Assembly (NCBI RefSeq): GCF_050699915.1
Contig: NZ_JBOHGA010000047.1
Span: 1 to 34,738 of the forward strand
Direction: 5' to 3'
Source: Actinophytocola sp050699915
GTDB lineage: Bacteria > Actinomycetota > Actinomycetes > Mycobacteriales > Pseudonocardiaceae
DNA: 34,738 bases
The position numbers and the translations under genes are program-made. The notes under the pieces are model-generated. The model saw only the letters and a list, made by a program, of their open reading frames with translations. It ran no database searches and was not told the DNA's origin. The first letter of the stretch is position 1, and every line of letters begins with the position of its first letter. Shown here piece by piece: positions 23,735-31,161 of this stretch.

Positions 23735-25282
23735 ATGTTGACCGCCACCCAGCCGACCCCCGGGGCACCCTCTGTGACCACCGTCGACGCGTCCCACGCG
23801 GAGCCCGGTGTGCGCACGCACCCGCTGCCCGTGCGCACGATCGCGCTCGGCACGGTCGGCAGCGTGTTGATCCTGGTCAGCGCGCTGGGGGCGGGGGCGA
23901 TCCTGGCGCAGGACCCGCTGCTCGGCCGCGGGCCGCTGTCCTGGGTCCGGTACGGGCACGGGCGGATGCTCGCCACGATCGTGCTCTACATCGGATTCCT
24001 GCTCGTCGTGTGGGCGTGGGTACGGCTGGGCCGGCACGTGCTCGCCGGCCGGGTGGGCGCGCGGCCGGTGCTGGTCGCGGCGGCCTGCTGGATCGTGCCG
24101 ATGCTGTTCTCGCCGCCGGTGTTCAGCCGGGACGCCTACCTCTACGTCGCCTACGGAACGCTGCCGCTGCACGGGTTCGACCCGTTCACGAGCGGTCCGG
24201 GCAACCTCGAGGTCGACCCGGTGGTGGACAACGTCGACTCGTTCTGGCAGAGCACGCCGGCGCCCTACGGGCCGCTGTTCATCCTGCTGGCCAAGGGCGT
24301 CATCTCGATCACCGGCACGAACATGATCGCCGGCGTGCTGCTGATGCGGCTCGGGCTCGTGGTCGGCGTAGGCCTGCTGCTGTGGGCGATGCCGAGGCTG
24401 GTGCGCCACCTCGGCGGCCGGCTGCCGGTGGCGCTGTGGCTCGCGATCGCCGGGCCGATGACCGTGGTGCACCTGATCGGCGGGCCGCACAACGACCTGC
24501 TGATGGTCGGCTTCCTCGCCGCCGGCACCGCGCTGATGCTCGACCGGCGACATGTGCTCGGCATCGTGCTGGTGACGCTCGCGGTCGCGGTGAAGGCGAC
24601 CGCCGCGGTCGCGCTGCCGTTCCTGGTGTGGGTGTGGGCCGGGCACCTCACGTCGACGCGATGGCGCAACTTCGCGCGGGCGTGCGCGTTCTCGCTCGCG
24701 ATCTTCCTCGCCACGTTCGCTCTGACGACCTTCGCGTCCGGAGTGGACCTCGGCTGGATCGCCGCGCTCGACGCCCCGACCGCGATCATCAACTGGCTCT
24801 CGCTGCCCACCGGCGTCGGCGAGTTCATCCACGCGCTCGTCGGCTTGGCGATCGACCTGAACAAGGTGTACTTCGTGAACGCGATGCGCGTCGTCGGCGG
24901 CATCGTGATGTTGGTGGTCCTGGTGAAGCAGTGGTGGCGGGCGCGCGACGGCGGCCCGGACGCGGTCAAGCGCGCCGCGATCGCGTTGCTGGTCGTCGCG
25001 ATCCTCTCGCCCGCTACGCTGCCGTGGTATCTGACGTGGGGGTTCATGCTCGCCGCCGCTCTGCCGTGGAAGCCGCGCCAGCTCGCCGTACAGGCGACCG
25101 TCGCGGTGTTCCTCGTGCTGACCTACAGCCCGGCCGGGGACGACCTGCTCTACGACTGGTTGTTCATGGCGCTCGCCGCCGGCGTGTCGGTGCTGGCCGG
25201 GCTGTCGCTGCTGCGGCCGGACCCGCTGAAACTGTTCAAACCTGGCGACGAGCCGCTCACGCCGGTAGGAGTCACACGATGA
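23735..25282 (+). CDS. MptB-like polyprenol-phosphomannose-dependent alpha-1,6-mannosyltransferase (515 aa)
   Basis: A GT-C fold glycosyltransferase that would use polyprenyl-phospho-mannose outside the membrane. In M. tuberculosis and Corynebacterium, MptA and MptB build the alpha-1,6-mannan core of lipomannan. The protein has about a dozen hydrophobic helices, the SWVRYGHGRML block, the loop with the probable catalytic Asp (FSRDAYLYVAYGTLPLHGFDPF), APYGPLF and IGGPHNDLLMVGFL. The last two are MptB-like signature stretches. The N-terminal 40 residues are hydrophilic. The ATG at 23735 is the first in frame and the stop overlaps the second copy by 4 nt (ATGA). The match to MptB is by family; whether it makes lipomannan here cannot be told. 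Confidence 0.88.
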   Translation: MLTATQPTPGAPSVTTVDASHAEPGVRTHPLPVRTIALGTVGSVLILVSALGAGAILAQDPLLGRGPLSWVRYGHGRMLATIVLYIGFLLVVWAWVRLGRHVLAGRVGARPVLVAAACWIVPMLFSPPVFSRDAYLYVAYGTLPLHGFDPFTSGPGNLEVDPVVDNVDSFWQSTPAPYGPLFILLAKGVISITGTNMIAGVLLMRLGLVVGVGLLLWAMPRLVRHLGGRLPVALWLAIAGPMTVVHLIGGPHNDLLMVGFLAAGTALMLDRRHVLGIVLVTLAVAVKATAAVALPFLVWVWAGHLTSTRWRNFARACAFSLAIFLATFALTTFASGVDLGWIAALDAPTAIINWLSLPTGVGEFIHALVGLAIDLNKVYFVNAMRVVGGIVMLVVLVKQWWRARDGGPDAVKRAAIALLVVAILSPATLPWYLTWGFMLAAALPWKPRQLAVQATVAVFLVLTYSPAGDDLLYDWLFMALAAGVSVLAGLSLLRPDPLKLFKPGDEPLTPVGVTR

Positions 25283-26850
25283 GCGCGGGTACCGAGACCG
25301 CACCTGAGGGAGCCGAGACCGGGGGACCAGTGCCCCGGGGAGCCGAGGCCCCGAGAGCCGATCCCCTCGACGGGGCGTCCGAGATCCCGGTGGCCCCGAA
25401 GGGCGCCCGGAGGTCCAACAACCCCACGAGCACGATCGTGCAGGGCACGATCGGCTCGCTGATGCTGCTGCTCGGCGGTTTCGGCGCCGCCGCGACCGCG
25501 GTGAACGACCCGTTCCTGTCGGAGGGTCCGGCCTCGTGGGTTCGCTACGGGCACGGCAAGATGCTCGCCACGGTCGTGGTCTACCTCGGCTACGTCCTGC
25601 TGGTGTGGGCGTGGGTGCGGCTGGGTCGCAAGGTGCTCGCCGGCGAGGTCGGCACGCGGCCGGTGCTGGTCGCGGCCGCGTGCTGGATCGCGCCGATGCT
25701 GATCGCGCCCGCGATGTTCACCACCGACGTGTACTCCTACCTGGCGCAGGCCGGCGCCCTGTTGGAGGGCTACGACCCGTACTCGGTCGGCCCGACCGTG
25801 GTGGCCGCGCCGGAGCTCATAGAGAACGTGCACCCGTTCTGGCACGACCAGCCGTCGCCGTACGGACCGTTCTTCCTGTTGCTCGCCAAGGGAATCGTGT
25901 CGCTGACCGGCACGAACATCCTGGTCGGGTCGCTGTTGCTGCGCGCGGTGCTGGTGACCGGGCTCGGCCTGCTGGTGTGGGCGCTGCCCGGGCTGGTGCG
26001 CCACCTGGGCGGGCGGCTGCCGGTGGCGGCGTGGATGCTGCTGGCCGGCCCGCTGACCGTGGTGCACCTGGTCGGCGGCCCGCACAACGACGTGCTGATG
26101 ATCGGCTTCCTGGCGGCCGGCACGCTTCTGCTGCTGGAGCGCCGGCACGTGGCCGGGTTCGCGCTCGTGTCGATCGCCGTGGCCGTGAAGGCGAGCGCGT
26201 TGGTGGCGCTGCCGTTCCTGGTGTGGGTGTGGGCCGGGCACCTGTCGTCGACGCGGTGGCGGAACTTCGCGCGGGCCTGCGCGAGCGCGGTGGCGGTGTT
26301 CGCCGTGGTGCTCACGGCGGTGTCGCTGGCCGCCGGGGTGAACGTGGGCTGGATCTACCACATCGACGCGTCGTCGAAGCTCGTGAACTGGCTGGGACCG
26401 CCGACGGCCGCGGGGGAGCTCCTGCACGGCATCATCGGCATCGCCGTCCAGGTGCCGGTGGAGTGGGTCGTCACGATCACCCGGATCCTCGGCCAGGTCG
26501 TGCTGTTCGTGATCATCCTGCGCCTGTGGTGGCGCGCGCGCGACGGCGGCCCGGGCGCGGTGCGGATGGCGGCGATCGCGCTGTTCGCGGTGGCCGTGCT
26601 GTCGCCGACGCTGCTGCCCTGGTATCTGACGTGGGGCCTCGTGCTCGCGGTCGGGCTGCCGTGGAAGCCGCGTCAGCTGGCGGTGTTCGTCGGGGTGTCG
26701 GCGTTCATGGTGGCCCCGTACTCGGCGGACGGCGAGCAGATGATGTACATCGGGATGTGGGTCATCGTGTCGGTGGCCGCGGCGGTGCTGGCGGGGGTGT
26801 CCCTGGTCCGGCCCGACCCGCTGCACCTGCGCGAGCGCCAGTTCATCTGA
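25279..26850 (+). CDS. MptB-like mannosyltransferase, second tandem paralog (523 aa)
   Basis: Paralog of the preceding protein with long shared blocks: SWVRYGHGKMLAT, VWAWVRLGRKVLAGEVGTRPVLVAA, YGPFFLLLAKGIVSLTGTN, GGPHNDVLMIGFLAAGT, VKASALVALPFLVWVWAGHL and LPWYLTWGLVLAVGLPWKPRQL. It keeps the probable catalytic Asp in FTTDVYSYLAQAG. The N-terminal hydrophilic region is longer (about 55 residues, Glu/Pro/Ala-rich). The ATG at 25279 is preceded by AGGAG and overlaps the upstream stop, so the pair is coupled. The large open frame upstream of this ATG is a shadow of the first copy. It ends 6 nt before the convergent HEAT-repeat gene. Confidence 0.88.
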   Translation: MSAGTETAPEGAETGGPVPRGAEAPRADPLDGASEIPVAPKGARRSNNPTSTIVQGTIGSLMLLLGGFGAAATAVNDPFLSEGPASWVRYGHGKMLATVVVYLGYVLLVWAWVRLGRKVLAGEVGTRPVLVAAACWIAPMLIAPAMFTTDVYSYLAQAGALLEGYDPYSVGPTVVAAPELIENVHPFWHDQPSPYGPFFLLLAKGIVSLTGTNILVGSLLLRAVLVTGLGLLVWALPGLVRHLGGRLPVAAWMLLAGPLTVVHLVGGPHNDVLMIGFLAAGTLLLLERRHVAGFALVSIAVAVKASALVALPFLVWVWAGHLSSTRWRNFARACASAVAVFAVVLTAVSLAAGVNVGWIYHIDASSKLVNWLGPPTAAGELLHGIIGIAVQVPVEWVVTITRILGQVVLFVIILRLWWRARDGGPGAVRMAAIALFAVAVLSPTLLPWYLTWGLVLAVGLPWKPRQLAVFVGVSAFMVAPYSADGEQMMYIGMWVIVSVAAAVLAGVSLVRPDPLHLRERQFI

Positions 26851-26856
26851 GTCGCT

Positions 26857-27285
26857 TCAGGCGCCGCGGGCGGTGAGGGTGGCCACGGCTCGGGTGGCGG
26901 CGTCGCGGACCCGGCGAACCGGGTCGTCGCGGAGTGGGGCCACGTCGGCCAGGGCGTCGCCCAGCAGGTTGCGGGCGACGACCTTCGCGGCCATCTCGCG
27001 GACCCGCCACGCCGGGTCGCGCAGCCCGGCCCGCAGGGCTGGGAGCGCGCTGTCCTCCCACGCCCACAGCAGCCCGCGCGTGCCCCACACCCGCAGCCAG
27101 TACCGCAGGTCCTCGTCCTCTCGGTTGGCGAACCACCACGGTGCGGTCCGTCCGGCGAGCACGCGCACGAACCCGTCGTCGGCCTCGCCGCCCTCGACGA
27201 GGCGCACGCAGCCGGCGACCACGGCGGCCCGGCCTCGCCGGGTGCACTCGGCGAGGATCCGCTCGCGCGGGCTCGGCTCGGTCAT
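26857..27285 (-). CDS. HEAT-repeat-like protein (142 aa)
   Basis: A short helical protein starting MTEPSPRERILAECTRRG. Its C-terminal part has helical-repeat segments such as LPALRAGLRDPAWRVREMAAKVVAR and VAPLRDDPVRRVRDAATRAV, each with the Asp-Pro-x-x-x-Val-Arg turn of HEAT/PBS-lyase repeats. A Trp-rich middle (APWWFANREDEDLRYWLRVWG) precedes them. No catalytic motif is visible; a protein-protein interaction role is typical of such repeats. The ATG at 27285 overlaps the stop of the WYL regulator gene by 4 nt (ATGA), so it is cotranscribed and coupled with that regulator. Confidence 0.8.
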   Translation of the reverse strand: MTEPSPRERILAECTRRGRAAVVAGCVRLVEGGEADDGFVRVLAGRTAPWWFANREDEDLRYWLRVWGTRGLLWAWEDSALPALRAGLRDPAWRVREMAAKVVARNLLGDALADVAPLRDDPVRRVRDAATRAVATLTARGA

Positions 27286-28253
27286 GGCGTCATTCTCTCC
27301 GCCCTTGCCACTGCCCGGGCGTAGCGGCCGGCGAGGACTGCCAGCTGTGCGAGGAGCTCCGGCGGGCCGGCCACCTCGAAGTCGGCGTCCATCAGTCCGA
27401 TGTAGACGGCCAGCATCTGCGGGGTGTCGGAGCCGACGGCTACCACACAGGACTCCGCGGACGTCTCCAGCAGCTCCACACCCGGCGGCAGCCGGGGCGC
27501 GAGCTCCTCCGGCGGGGCGAACACGCGGACCGTGGCCCGGAAGCGCCACGTCGCGGTGCCGAGCTTCGCGGCCACGTACGCGGCCAGGTCGCCGTCGGGC
27601 GGCTCGCGCGGGACGAACCGGGGACCGGTCGGGATCTTCGGGCGCAGGCGGTCCACTCGAAACGTCCGCCAGTCGTCCCGGTCGAGGTCGTAGGCGACGA
27701 GGTACCAACGGCCGCGGGCGTGCGCGAGACGGTGCGGCTCCACGCTGCGCACGATGTCGTGGCCCTCGTGGGTGGTGTAGTCGAACCGCAGCCGCTCGTG
27801 GTCCCGGCACACCGCGGCGAGGGTGGTGAGTACGTCCGAGTCGACCGTCGGGCCGCCGCCGGGCACCGGGACGGTCGCGGTGTGCAGCGCGTTGACCCGG
27901 TGCCGCAGTCGCGAGGGGAGCACCTGCTCGAGCTTGGTCAGCGCGCGGACCGAGGTCTCCTCGATGCCGGTGACCGTGCCGCCGGCCGCCGTACGCAGCC
28001 CGACCGCGACCGCCACGGCCTCCTCGTCGTCGAGCAGCAGCGGCGGCAGCTGCGCCCCCGCGCCGAGGCGGTAGCCACCCGCCACCCCCGGCGTGGCGTG
28101 CACCGGGTAGCCGAGGTTGCGCAGCCGCTCGACGTCCTTGCGCACGGTCCGGGTCGACACGCCGAGCCGTTCGGCGAGCGACGGTCCGGTCCAGTCGCGG
28201 CGCGCCTGCAGCAGCGAGAGCAGCCGCAACAGCCGTGCGGAGGTGTCCAGCAC
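27282..28253 (-). CDS. WYL-domain helix-turn-helix transcriptional regulator (323 aa)
   Basis: A YafY/DeoR-like regulator. The N-terminal winged helix (residues about 5-60: RLLRLLSLLQARRDWTGPSLAERL, GVSTRTVRKDVERLRNLGY) is followed by the family's GGYRLGAGAQLPPLLLDDEEAVAVAVGL. A WYL domain follows (ERLRFDYTTHEG ... EPHRLAHARGRWYLVAYDLDRDDWRTFRVDRL) and a C-terminal WCX-like extension. WYL domains are thought to sense ligands, in some cases nucleotides. The GTG start at 28253 is 62 nt from the divergent epoxide hydrolase, with a perfect inverted repeat between. It most likely regulates itself and that operon. Confidence 0.92.
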   Translation of the reverse strand: MLDTSARLLRLLSLLQARRDWTGPSLAERLGVSTRTVRKDVERLRNLGYPVHATPGVAGGYRLGAGAQLPPLLLDDEEAVAVAVGLRTAAGGTVTGIEETSVRALTKLEQVLPSRLRHRVNALHTATVPVPGGGPTVDSDVLTTLAAVCRDHERLRFDYTTHEGHDIVRSVEPHRLAHARGRWYLVAYDLDRDDWRTFRVDRLRPKIPTGPRFVPREPPDGDLAAYVAAKLGTATWRFRATVRVFAPPEELAPRLPPGVELLETSAESCVVAVGSDTPQMLAVYIGLMDADFEVAGPPELLAQLAVLAGRYARAVARAERMTP

Positions 28254-28272
28254 GGGTCCCAGTCTGCCCTAC

Positions 28273-28297
28273 ATTGCGGAACGAAGTCTTCCGCAAT
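28273..28297. promoter_or_regulatory. Perfect 9-bp inverted repeat, probable operator of the WYL regulator
   Basis: ATTGCGGAA at 28273-28281 and TTCCGCAAT at 28289-28297 are exact complements separated by 7 nt, so the two half-site centres are 16 nt apart. The element lies between the divergent WYL regulator and epoxide hydrolase genes and ends 6 nt before the proposed -10 of the latter, overlapping its -35 zone. Binding by the WYL protein is inferred from position. Confidence 0.65.
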
Positions 28298-28303
28298 CGT
28301 TCC

Positions 28304-28309
28304 TAACCT
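28304..28309 (+). promoter_or_regulatory. -10 element of a probable leaderless promoter for the epoxide hydrolase operon
   Basis: TAACCT is followed by 6 nt (CGGCTC) and the ATG at 28316. No ribosome-binding site lies between. The region where a -35 would lie falls inside the inverted repeat at 28273-28297. Confidence 0.42.
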
Positions 28310-28315
28310 CGGCTC

Positions 28316-29452
28316 ATGAACATCGAGAAGTTCCGCGTCGACGTCCCGCAGGCCGAACTCGACGACCTCCACGCCCGCCTCGCAGCCACCCGCTGGCCCA
28401 CCGCCATGACGGGTGTCGGCTGGGAGCGTGGTGTGCCGGTCGACTACCTGCGCGACCTCGCCGAGCATTGGCGCACCCGGTTCGACTGGCGCGCCCAGGA
28501 GCGGTGGCTCAACTCGTTCCCGCAGTTCACCACGACCGTCGACGGGCAGCGGCTGCACTTCGTGCACGTCCGGTCGGCCAACTCCGGCGCGCTGCCGCTG
28601 CTGCTCACCCACGGCTGGCCGAGCTCGTTCGTGGAGCTGCTCGGCCTCGTCGAGCCGCTGACCGACGACTTCCACCTGGTTATCCCGTCGCTGCCCGGGT
28701 TCGGCTTCGCCACCCCGATGACCGAACCGGGGTGGGGCAACCTGTTCCGGGTCGCCGGCGCGTTCGCGGAGCTGATGACCGAGCTCGGCTACGAGCGGTT
28801 CGGCGCGCACGGCGGCGACATCGGCGCGGGCGTCACCGGGATGCTGCCGATGGTGGCACCCGGCCGGGTCGTTGCCGCGCACGTCACCGGTCCCGGGCCC
28901 TACCCGTTCGGCCCGCCGGTCCCGATCGCCGGGTTGTCCGATGTGGACAAGGTGCGCGCCGAGCGGTTCAACACGTTCCAGGAGGAGGGGCTCGGCTACC
29001 TGCACCTGCAGGCGACCCGGCCGACCACGCTGGCCTTCTCCCTCAACGACTCGCCGGCCGGGCAGCTGGCCTGGATCGCGGAGAAGTTCGCGGCCTGGAC
29101 CGACCCGGCCAAGCCGGAGCCGCAGGACGCGGTGGACGTCGACCGGCTGCTGACCAACGTCAGCGTGTACTGGTTCACCGGCTCGGGCGCGTCCTCGGCG
29201 CAGTTCGGCTTCGAGGGCATGCAGGCGTTCAAGGCGTTCGTCGGCGAGACCGGGGCCGCGCCGCTGAACGCGGGTGGGGTGCCGCTCGGCGTGTCGGTGT
29301 TCGCCGCCGACCATTCCATCCGCTGGCTGCTCGACCCGGACGGCGCGGTCTCGACCTGGACCGAGCACGACCGGGGCGGGCACTTCCCCGCGATGGAGAC
29401 ACCTGACCTGCTCGCCGCGGACCTGCGAGGCTTCTTCCGTGACCACCGCTGA
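28316..29452 (+). CDS. Epoxide hydrolase (EHN domain + alpha/beta-hydrolase, 378 aa)
   Basis: Microsomal-type epoxide hydrolase. The N-terminal EHN domain (about 1-105) begins IEKFRVDVPQAELDDLHARL. The alpha/beta-hydrolase core has the oxyanion HGWP (99-102), the catalytic nucleophile D168 in AHGGDIGAGV (the GGD-I-G form used by epoxide hydrolases) and the C-terminal GGHFPAMETP that supplies the catalytic His. The length matches the family and no signal peptide is seen. The enzyme opens epoxides to diols; the natural substrate is unknown. It leads an operon with a winged-helix gene (14-nt overlap) and a GNAT-like gene. Control by the divergent WYL regulator is likely from the shared operator. 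Confidence 0.93.
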   Translation: MNIEKFRVDVPQAELDDLHARLAATRWPTAMTGVGWERGVPVDYLRDLAEHWRTRFDWRAQERWLNSFPQFTTTVDGQRLHFVHVRSANSGALPLLLTHGWPSSFVELLGLVEPLTDDFHLVIPSLPGFGFATPMTEPGWGNLFRVAGAFAELMTELGYERFGAHGGDIGAGVTGMLPMVAPGRVVAAHVTGPGPYPFGPPVPIAGLSDVDKVRAERFNTFQEEGLGYLHLQATRPTTLAFSLNDSPAGQLAWIAEKFAAWTDPAKPEPQDAVDVDRLLTNVSVYWFTGSGASSAQFGFEGMQAFKAFVGETGAAPLNAGGVPLGVSVFAADHSIRWLLDPDGAVSTWTEHDRGGHFPAMETPDLLAADLRGFFRDHR

Positions 29453-30542
29453 GATACGCCGGCTGAACCGGGCGACGCTGGACCGCCAGCTCCTGCTCCA
29501 CCGGTCCAGCGTGTCCACAATGGACGCGGTGGCGCGGTTGGTGGGCCTGCAGGCGCAGGCCGCAAACGCGCCCTACCTCGGGCTGTGGTCGCGGCTCACC
29601 GGCTTCGCGCCCGACGACCTCACGGGTCTGCTGGAGGATCGGTCGGTCGTGCGGTCCTCGACGCTGCGCGGGACCCAGCACATCGTGGCCGGGGCGGACT
29701 ACCCGTGGCTGCGGCCGCTCGTGGCGCCGACACTCGCGCGCGGGCGACAGGCCGCGTTCGGCAGGGTGACCAAGGGCGTGGACCTCGCCGAGCTGGCCAC
29801 GGTGGGGGAGTCGCTGCTGGCCGGCCGCACGCTGACCCGCCCGCAGCTGCGTGACCTGCTGGCGCCGCGGTGGCCGGACGCCGAGCCGGACGCGCTGGCC
29901 TGGTCGGTGCAGTGCCTCGTCCCGGTGGTGCACCCGCCGCCGAACGGCACCTGGCGCCGCGGCGGGACGACGCCGTTCGCGCTGGCGACCGAATGGTTGG
30001 GCCGGCCGCTCGAGGAGCCGGACCCGGCGCGGCTCGTGCGCCGGTACCTGGCCGGCTACGGCCCGGCGACCGTGCGGGACATGCGGATGTGGTCGGGCGT
30101 GACCGGCCTCGGCGAGGTCGTGGCGGCGATGCCGGACCTGGTGCGGTTCGACGGCGAGCGCTACGACCTGCCGAACATGGCCTACCCAGACCCGGACACG
30201 CCGGCGCCCGTGCGGCTGTTGCCGGAGTTCGACAACCTGATCGTCGCCTACGCCGACCGCACGCGGCTGATGCCGGACGAGTACCGCAAGCGGATCTGCG
30301 TCGGCTCGATGATCGCGCCGACGGTCCTGGTGGACGGGACGGTGCGCGGGTCGTGGCAGCTGCGCCGGTCTCGCGACCGGGCGACAGACCGGGCAACAGA
30401 TCGGGCGACAGATCGGGCGACGCTGTCGGTCGAGCTGTTCGAGCGGCTGCCCGCCGCGGACCACGCCGAGGTAGAGGCGGAGGCCTTGCGGCTGCTGGAG
30501 TTCGCGGCGCCGGAGGTGGAACGGGAGCTGGTGTGGACGTGA
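29439..30542 (+). CDS. Winged-helix DNA-binding domain protein (HTH_42 family, 367 aa)
   Basis: The protein from GTG 29439 opens EIRRLNRATLDRQLLLHRS and has VARLVGLQAQAANAPYLGLWSRL, RSSTLRGTQHIV and LVRRYLAGYGPATVRDMRMWSGV. These are signature stretches of the HTH_42 (DUF1006-like) family of winged-helix proteins, which includes AlkZ/YcaQ DNA glycosylases that unhook crosslinks. YcaQ uses a QxQ motif; here the corresponding region reads LQAQ, consistent with relatedness, but actinobacterial members are mostly uncharacterised. Near the C-terminus a four-fold DRAT repeat interrupts a beta-rich segment (VLVDGTVRGSWQLRRS / LSVELFERL). The start overlaps the epoxide hydrolase stop by 14 nt. A DNA-repair role is only a possibility. 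Confidence 0.83.
   Translation: MTTAEIRRLNRATLDRQLLLHRSSVSTMDAVARLVGLQAQAANAPYLGLWSRLTGFAPDDLTGLLEDRSVVRSSTLRGTQHIVAGADYPWLRPLVAPTLARGRQAAFGRVTKGVDLAELATVGESLLAGRTLTRPQLRDLLAPRWPDAEPDALAWSVQCLVPVVHPPPNGTWRRGGTTPFALATEWLGRPLEEPDPARLVRRYLAGYGPATVRDMRMWSGVTGLGEVVAAMPDLVRFDGERYDLPNMAYPDPDTPAPVRLLPEFDNLIVAYADRTRLMPDEYRKRICVGSMIAPTVLVDGTVRGSWQLRRSRDRATDRATDRATDRATLSVELFERLPAADHAEVEAEALRLLEFAAPEVERELVWT
30375..30422 (+). repeat. Four tandem 12-bp repeats encoding (Asp-Arg-Ala-Thr)x4
   Basis: Units at 30375-30386, 30387-30398, 30399-30410 and 30411-30422 read GAYCGGGCRACR with only a few changes between copies. They lie in frame within the winged-helix gene. The expansion is probably recent, because third positions are nearly identical. 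Confidence 0.85.
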
Positions 30543-31135
30543 GCCATCCGCTGTTGGCCGTGCTGCTGGACGCTGCGGCGGGGCTCTTCCCGCCGGCCGA
30601 CGGGCGGGCGGTCTTCCTGCCACCGTTGGCCGACGGGCGCGCGGCGGTGGTGTCGCTGACCGGCCGGGTGTACGTGGCGAGCACACGGACGCTGCCCGGG
30701 CTGGACGCGTTCGGCTCGGCGCTACGGCCGTCGACGCTGTCGGCGCTCGCCGGGCCGTCCGGGGAGGTCGACACGCTGGACGTGACGCTCGCGGCGCACG
30801 GGCTGGGCGGCGGCACCCTGCCCGTGCGGTCGGATCTCGACGACCACCCCCGGGTCCGACTCGCCCAGACGTTGCGTGGCGAGGTCCGCGTGCACGGCGA
30901 CGAACGCGGGCTGGTGACGATCGCGCGCGGGCTCGCGGGCCGGACGGAGCTGTCCGTGGAGCTGACCGGAACGGGGGAGCGCGGGGTCGGGCGCGGCCTG
31001 ATCCGGGACGGGCTGCGGCTGGTGGCGGCCGGTGAGCCGGTGTTCGCGGCCGTGGCGCCCGGCAACGCGCGGTCACTGCGCGCGTGCCTCGCCGCCGGCT
31101 TCACGCCCATCGGGAGCGAGGTCCTCATCGGTTGA
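30533..31135 (+). CDS. GNAT-like N-acetyltransferase-fold protein (200 aa)
   Basis: A soluble protein whose C-terminus (PVFAAVAPGNARSLRACLAAGFTPIGSEVLI) matches the last helix-strand unit of GNAT enzymes, including the NxxSxRxxxxAGF pattern. The N-terminal part (FPPADGRAVFLPPLADGRAAVVSLTGRVYVA) is beta-rich, and the middle has LPVRSDLDDHPRVRLAQTLR. The usual acetyl-CoA loop (Q/RxxGxG/A) is only partly matched by ERGVGRGLI. Catalytic competence is therefore uncertain. GTG 30533 is chosen because GGGAG (30523-30527) precedes it by 5 nt and it overlaps the upstream stop by 10 nt; a GTG at 30539 is possible. The stop codon lies within the -35 of the next gene's promoter. Confidence 0.72.
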   Translation: MDVSHPLLAVLLDAAAGLFPPADGRAVFLPPLADGRAAVVSLTGRVYVASTRTLPGLDAFGSALRPSTLSALAGPSGEVDTLDVTLAAHGLGGGTLPVRSDLDDHPRVRLAQTLRGEVRVHGDERGLVTIARGLAGRTELSVELTGTGERGVGRGLIRDGLRLVAAGEPVFAAVAPGNARSLRACLAAGFTPIGSEVLIG

Positions 31136-31161
31136 CATGCAGCCAGTTGGCTGCCTATATT
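31132..31161 (+). promoter_or_regulatory. Near-consensus sigma-70-type promoter of the ArsR-SRPBCC gene
   Basis: TTGACA (31132-31137) is a perfect -35. After 18 nt comes TATATT (31156-31161), 5 of 6 matches to the -10 consensus. The start of transcription would be near 31168, giving a leader of about 30 nt with GAGGA (31186-31190) before the ATG at 31197. The -35 includes the stop codon of the upstream gene. Confidence 0.75.
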
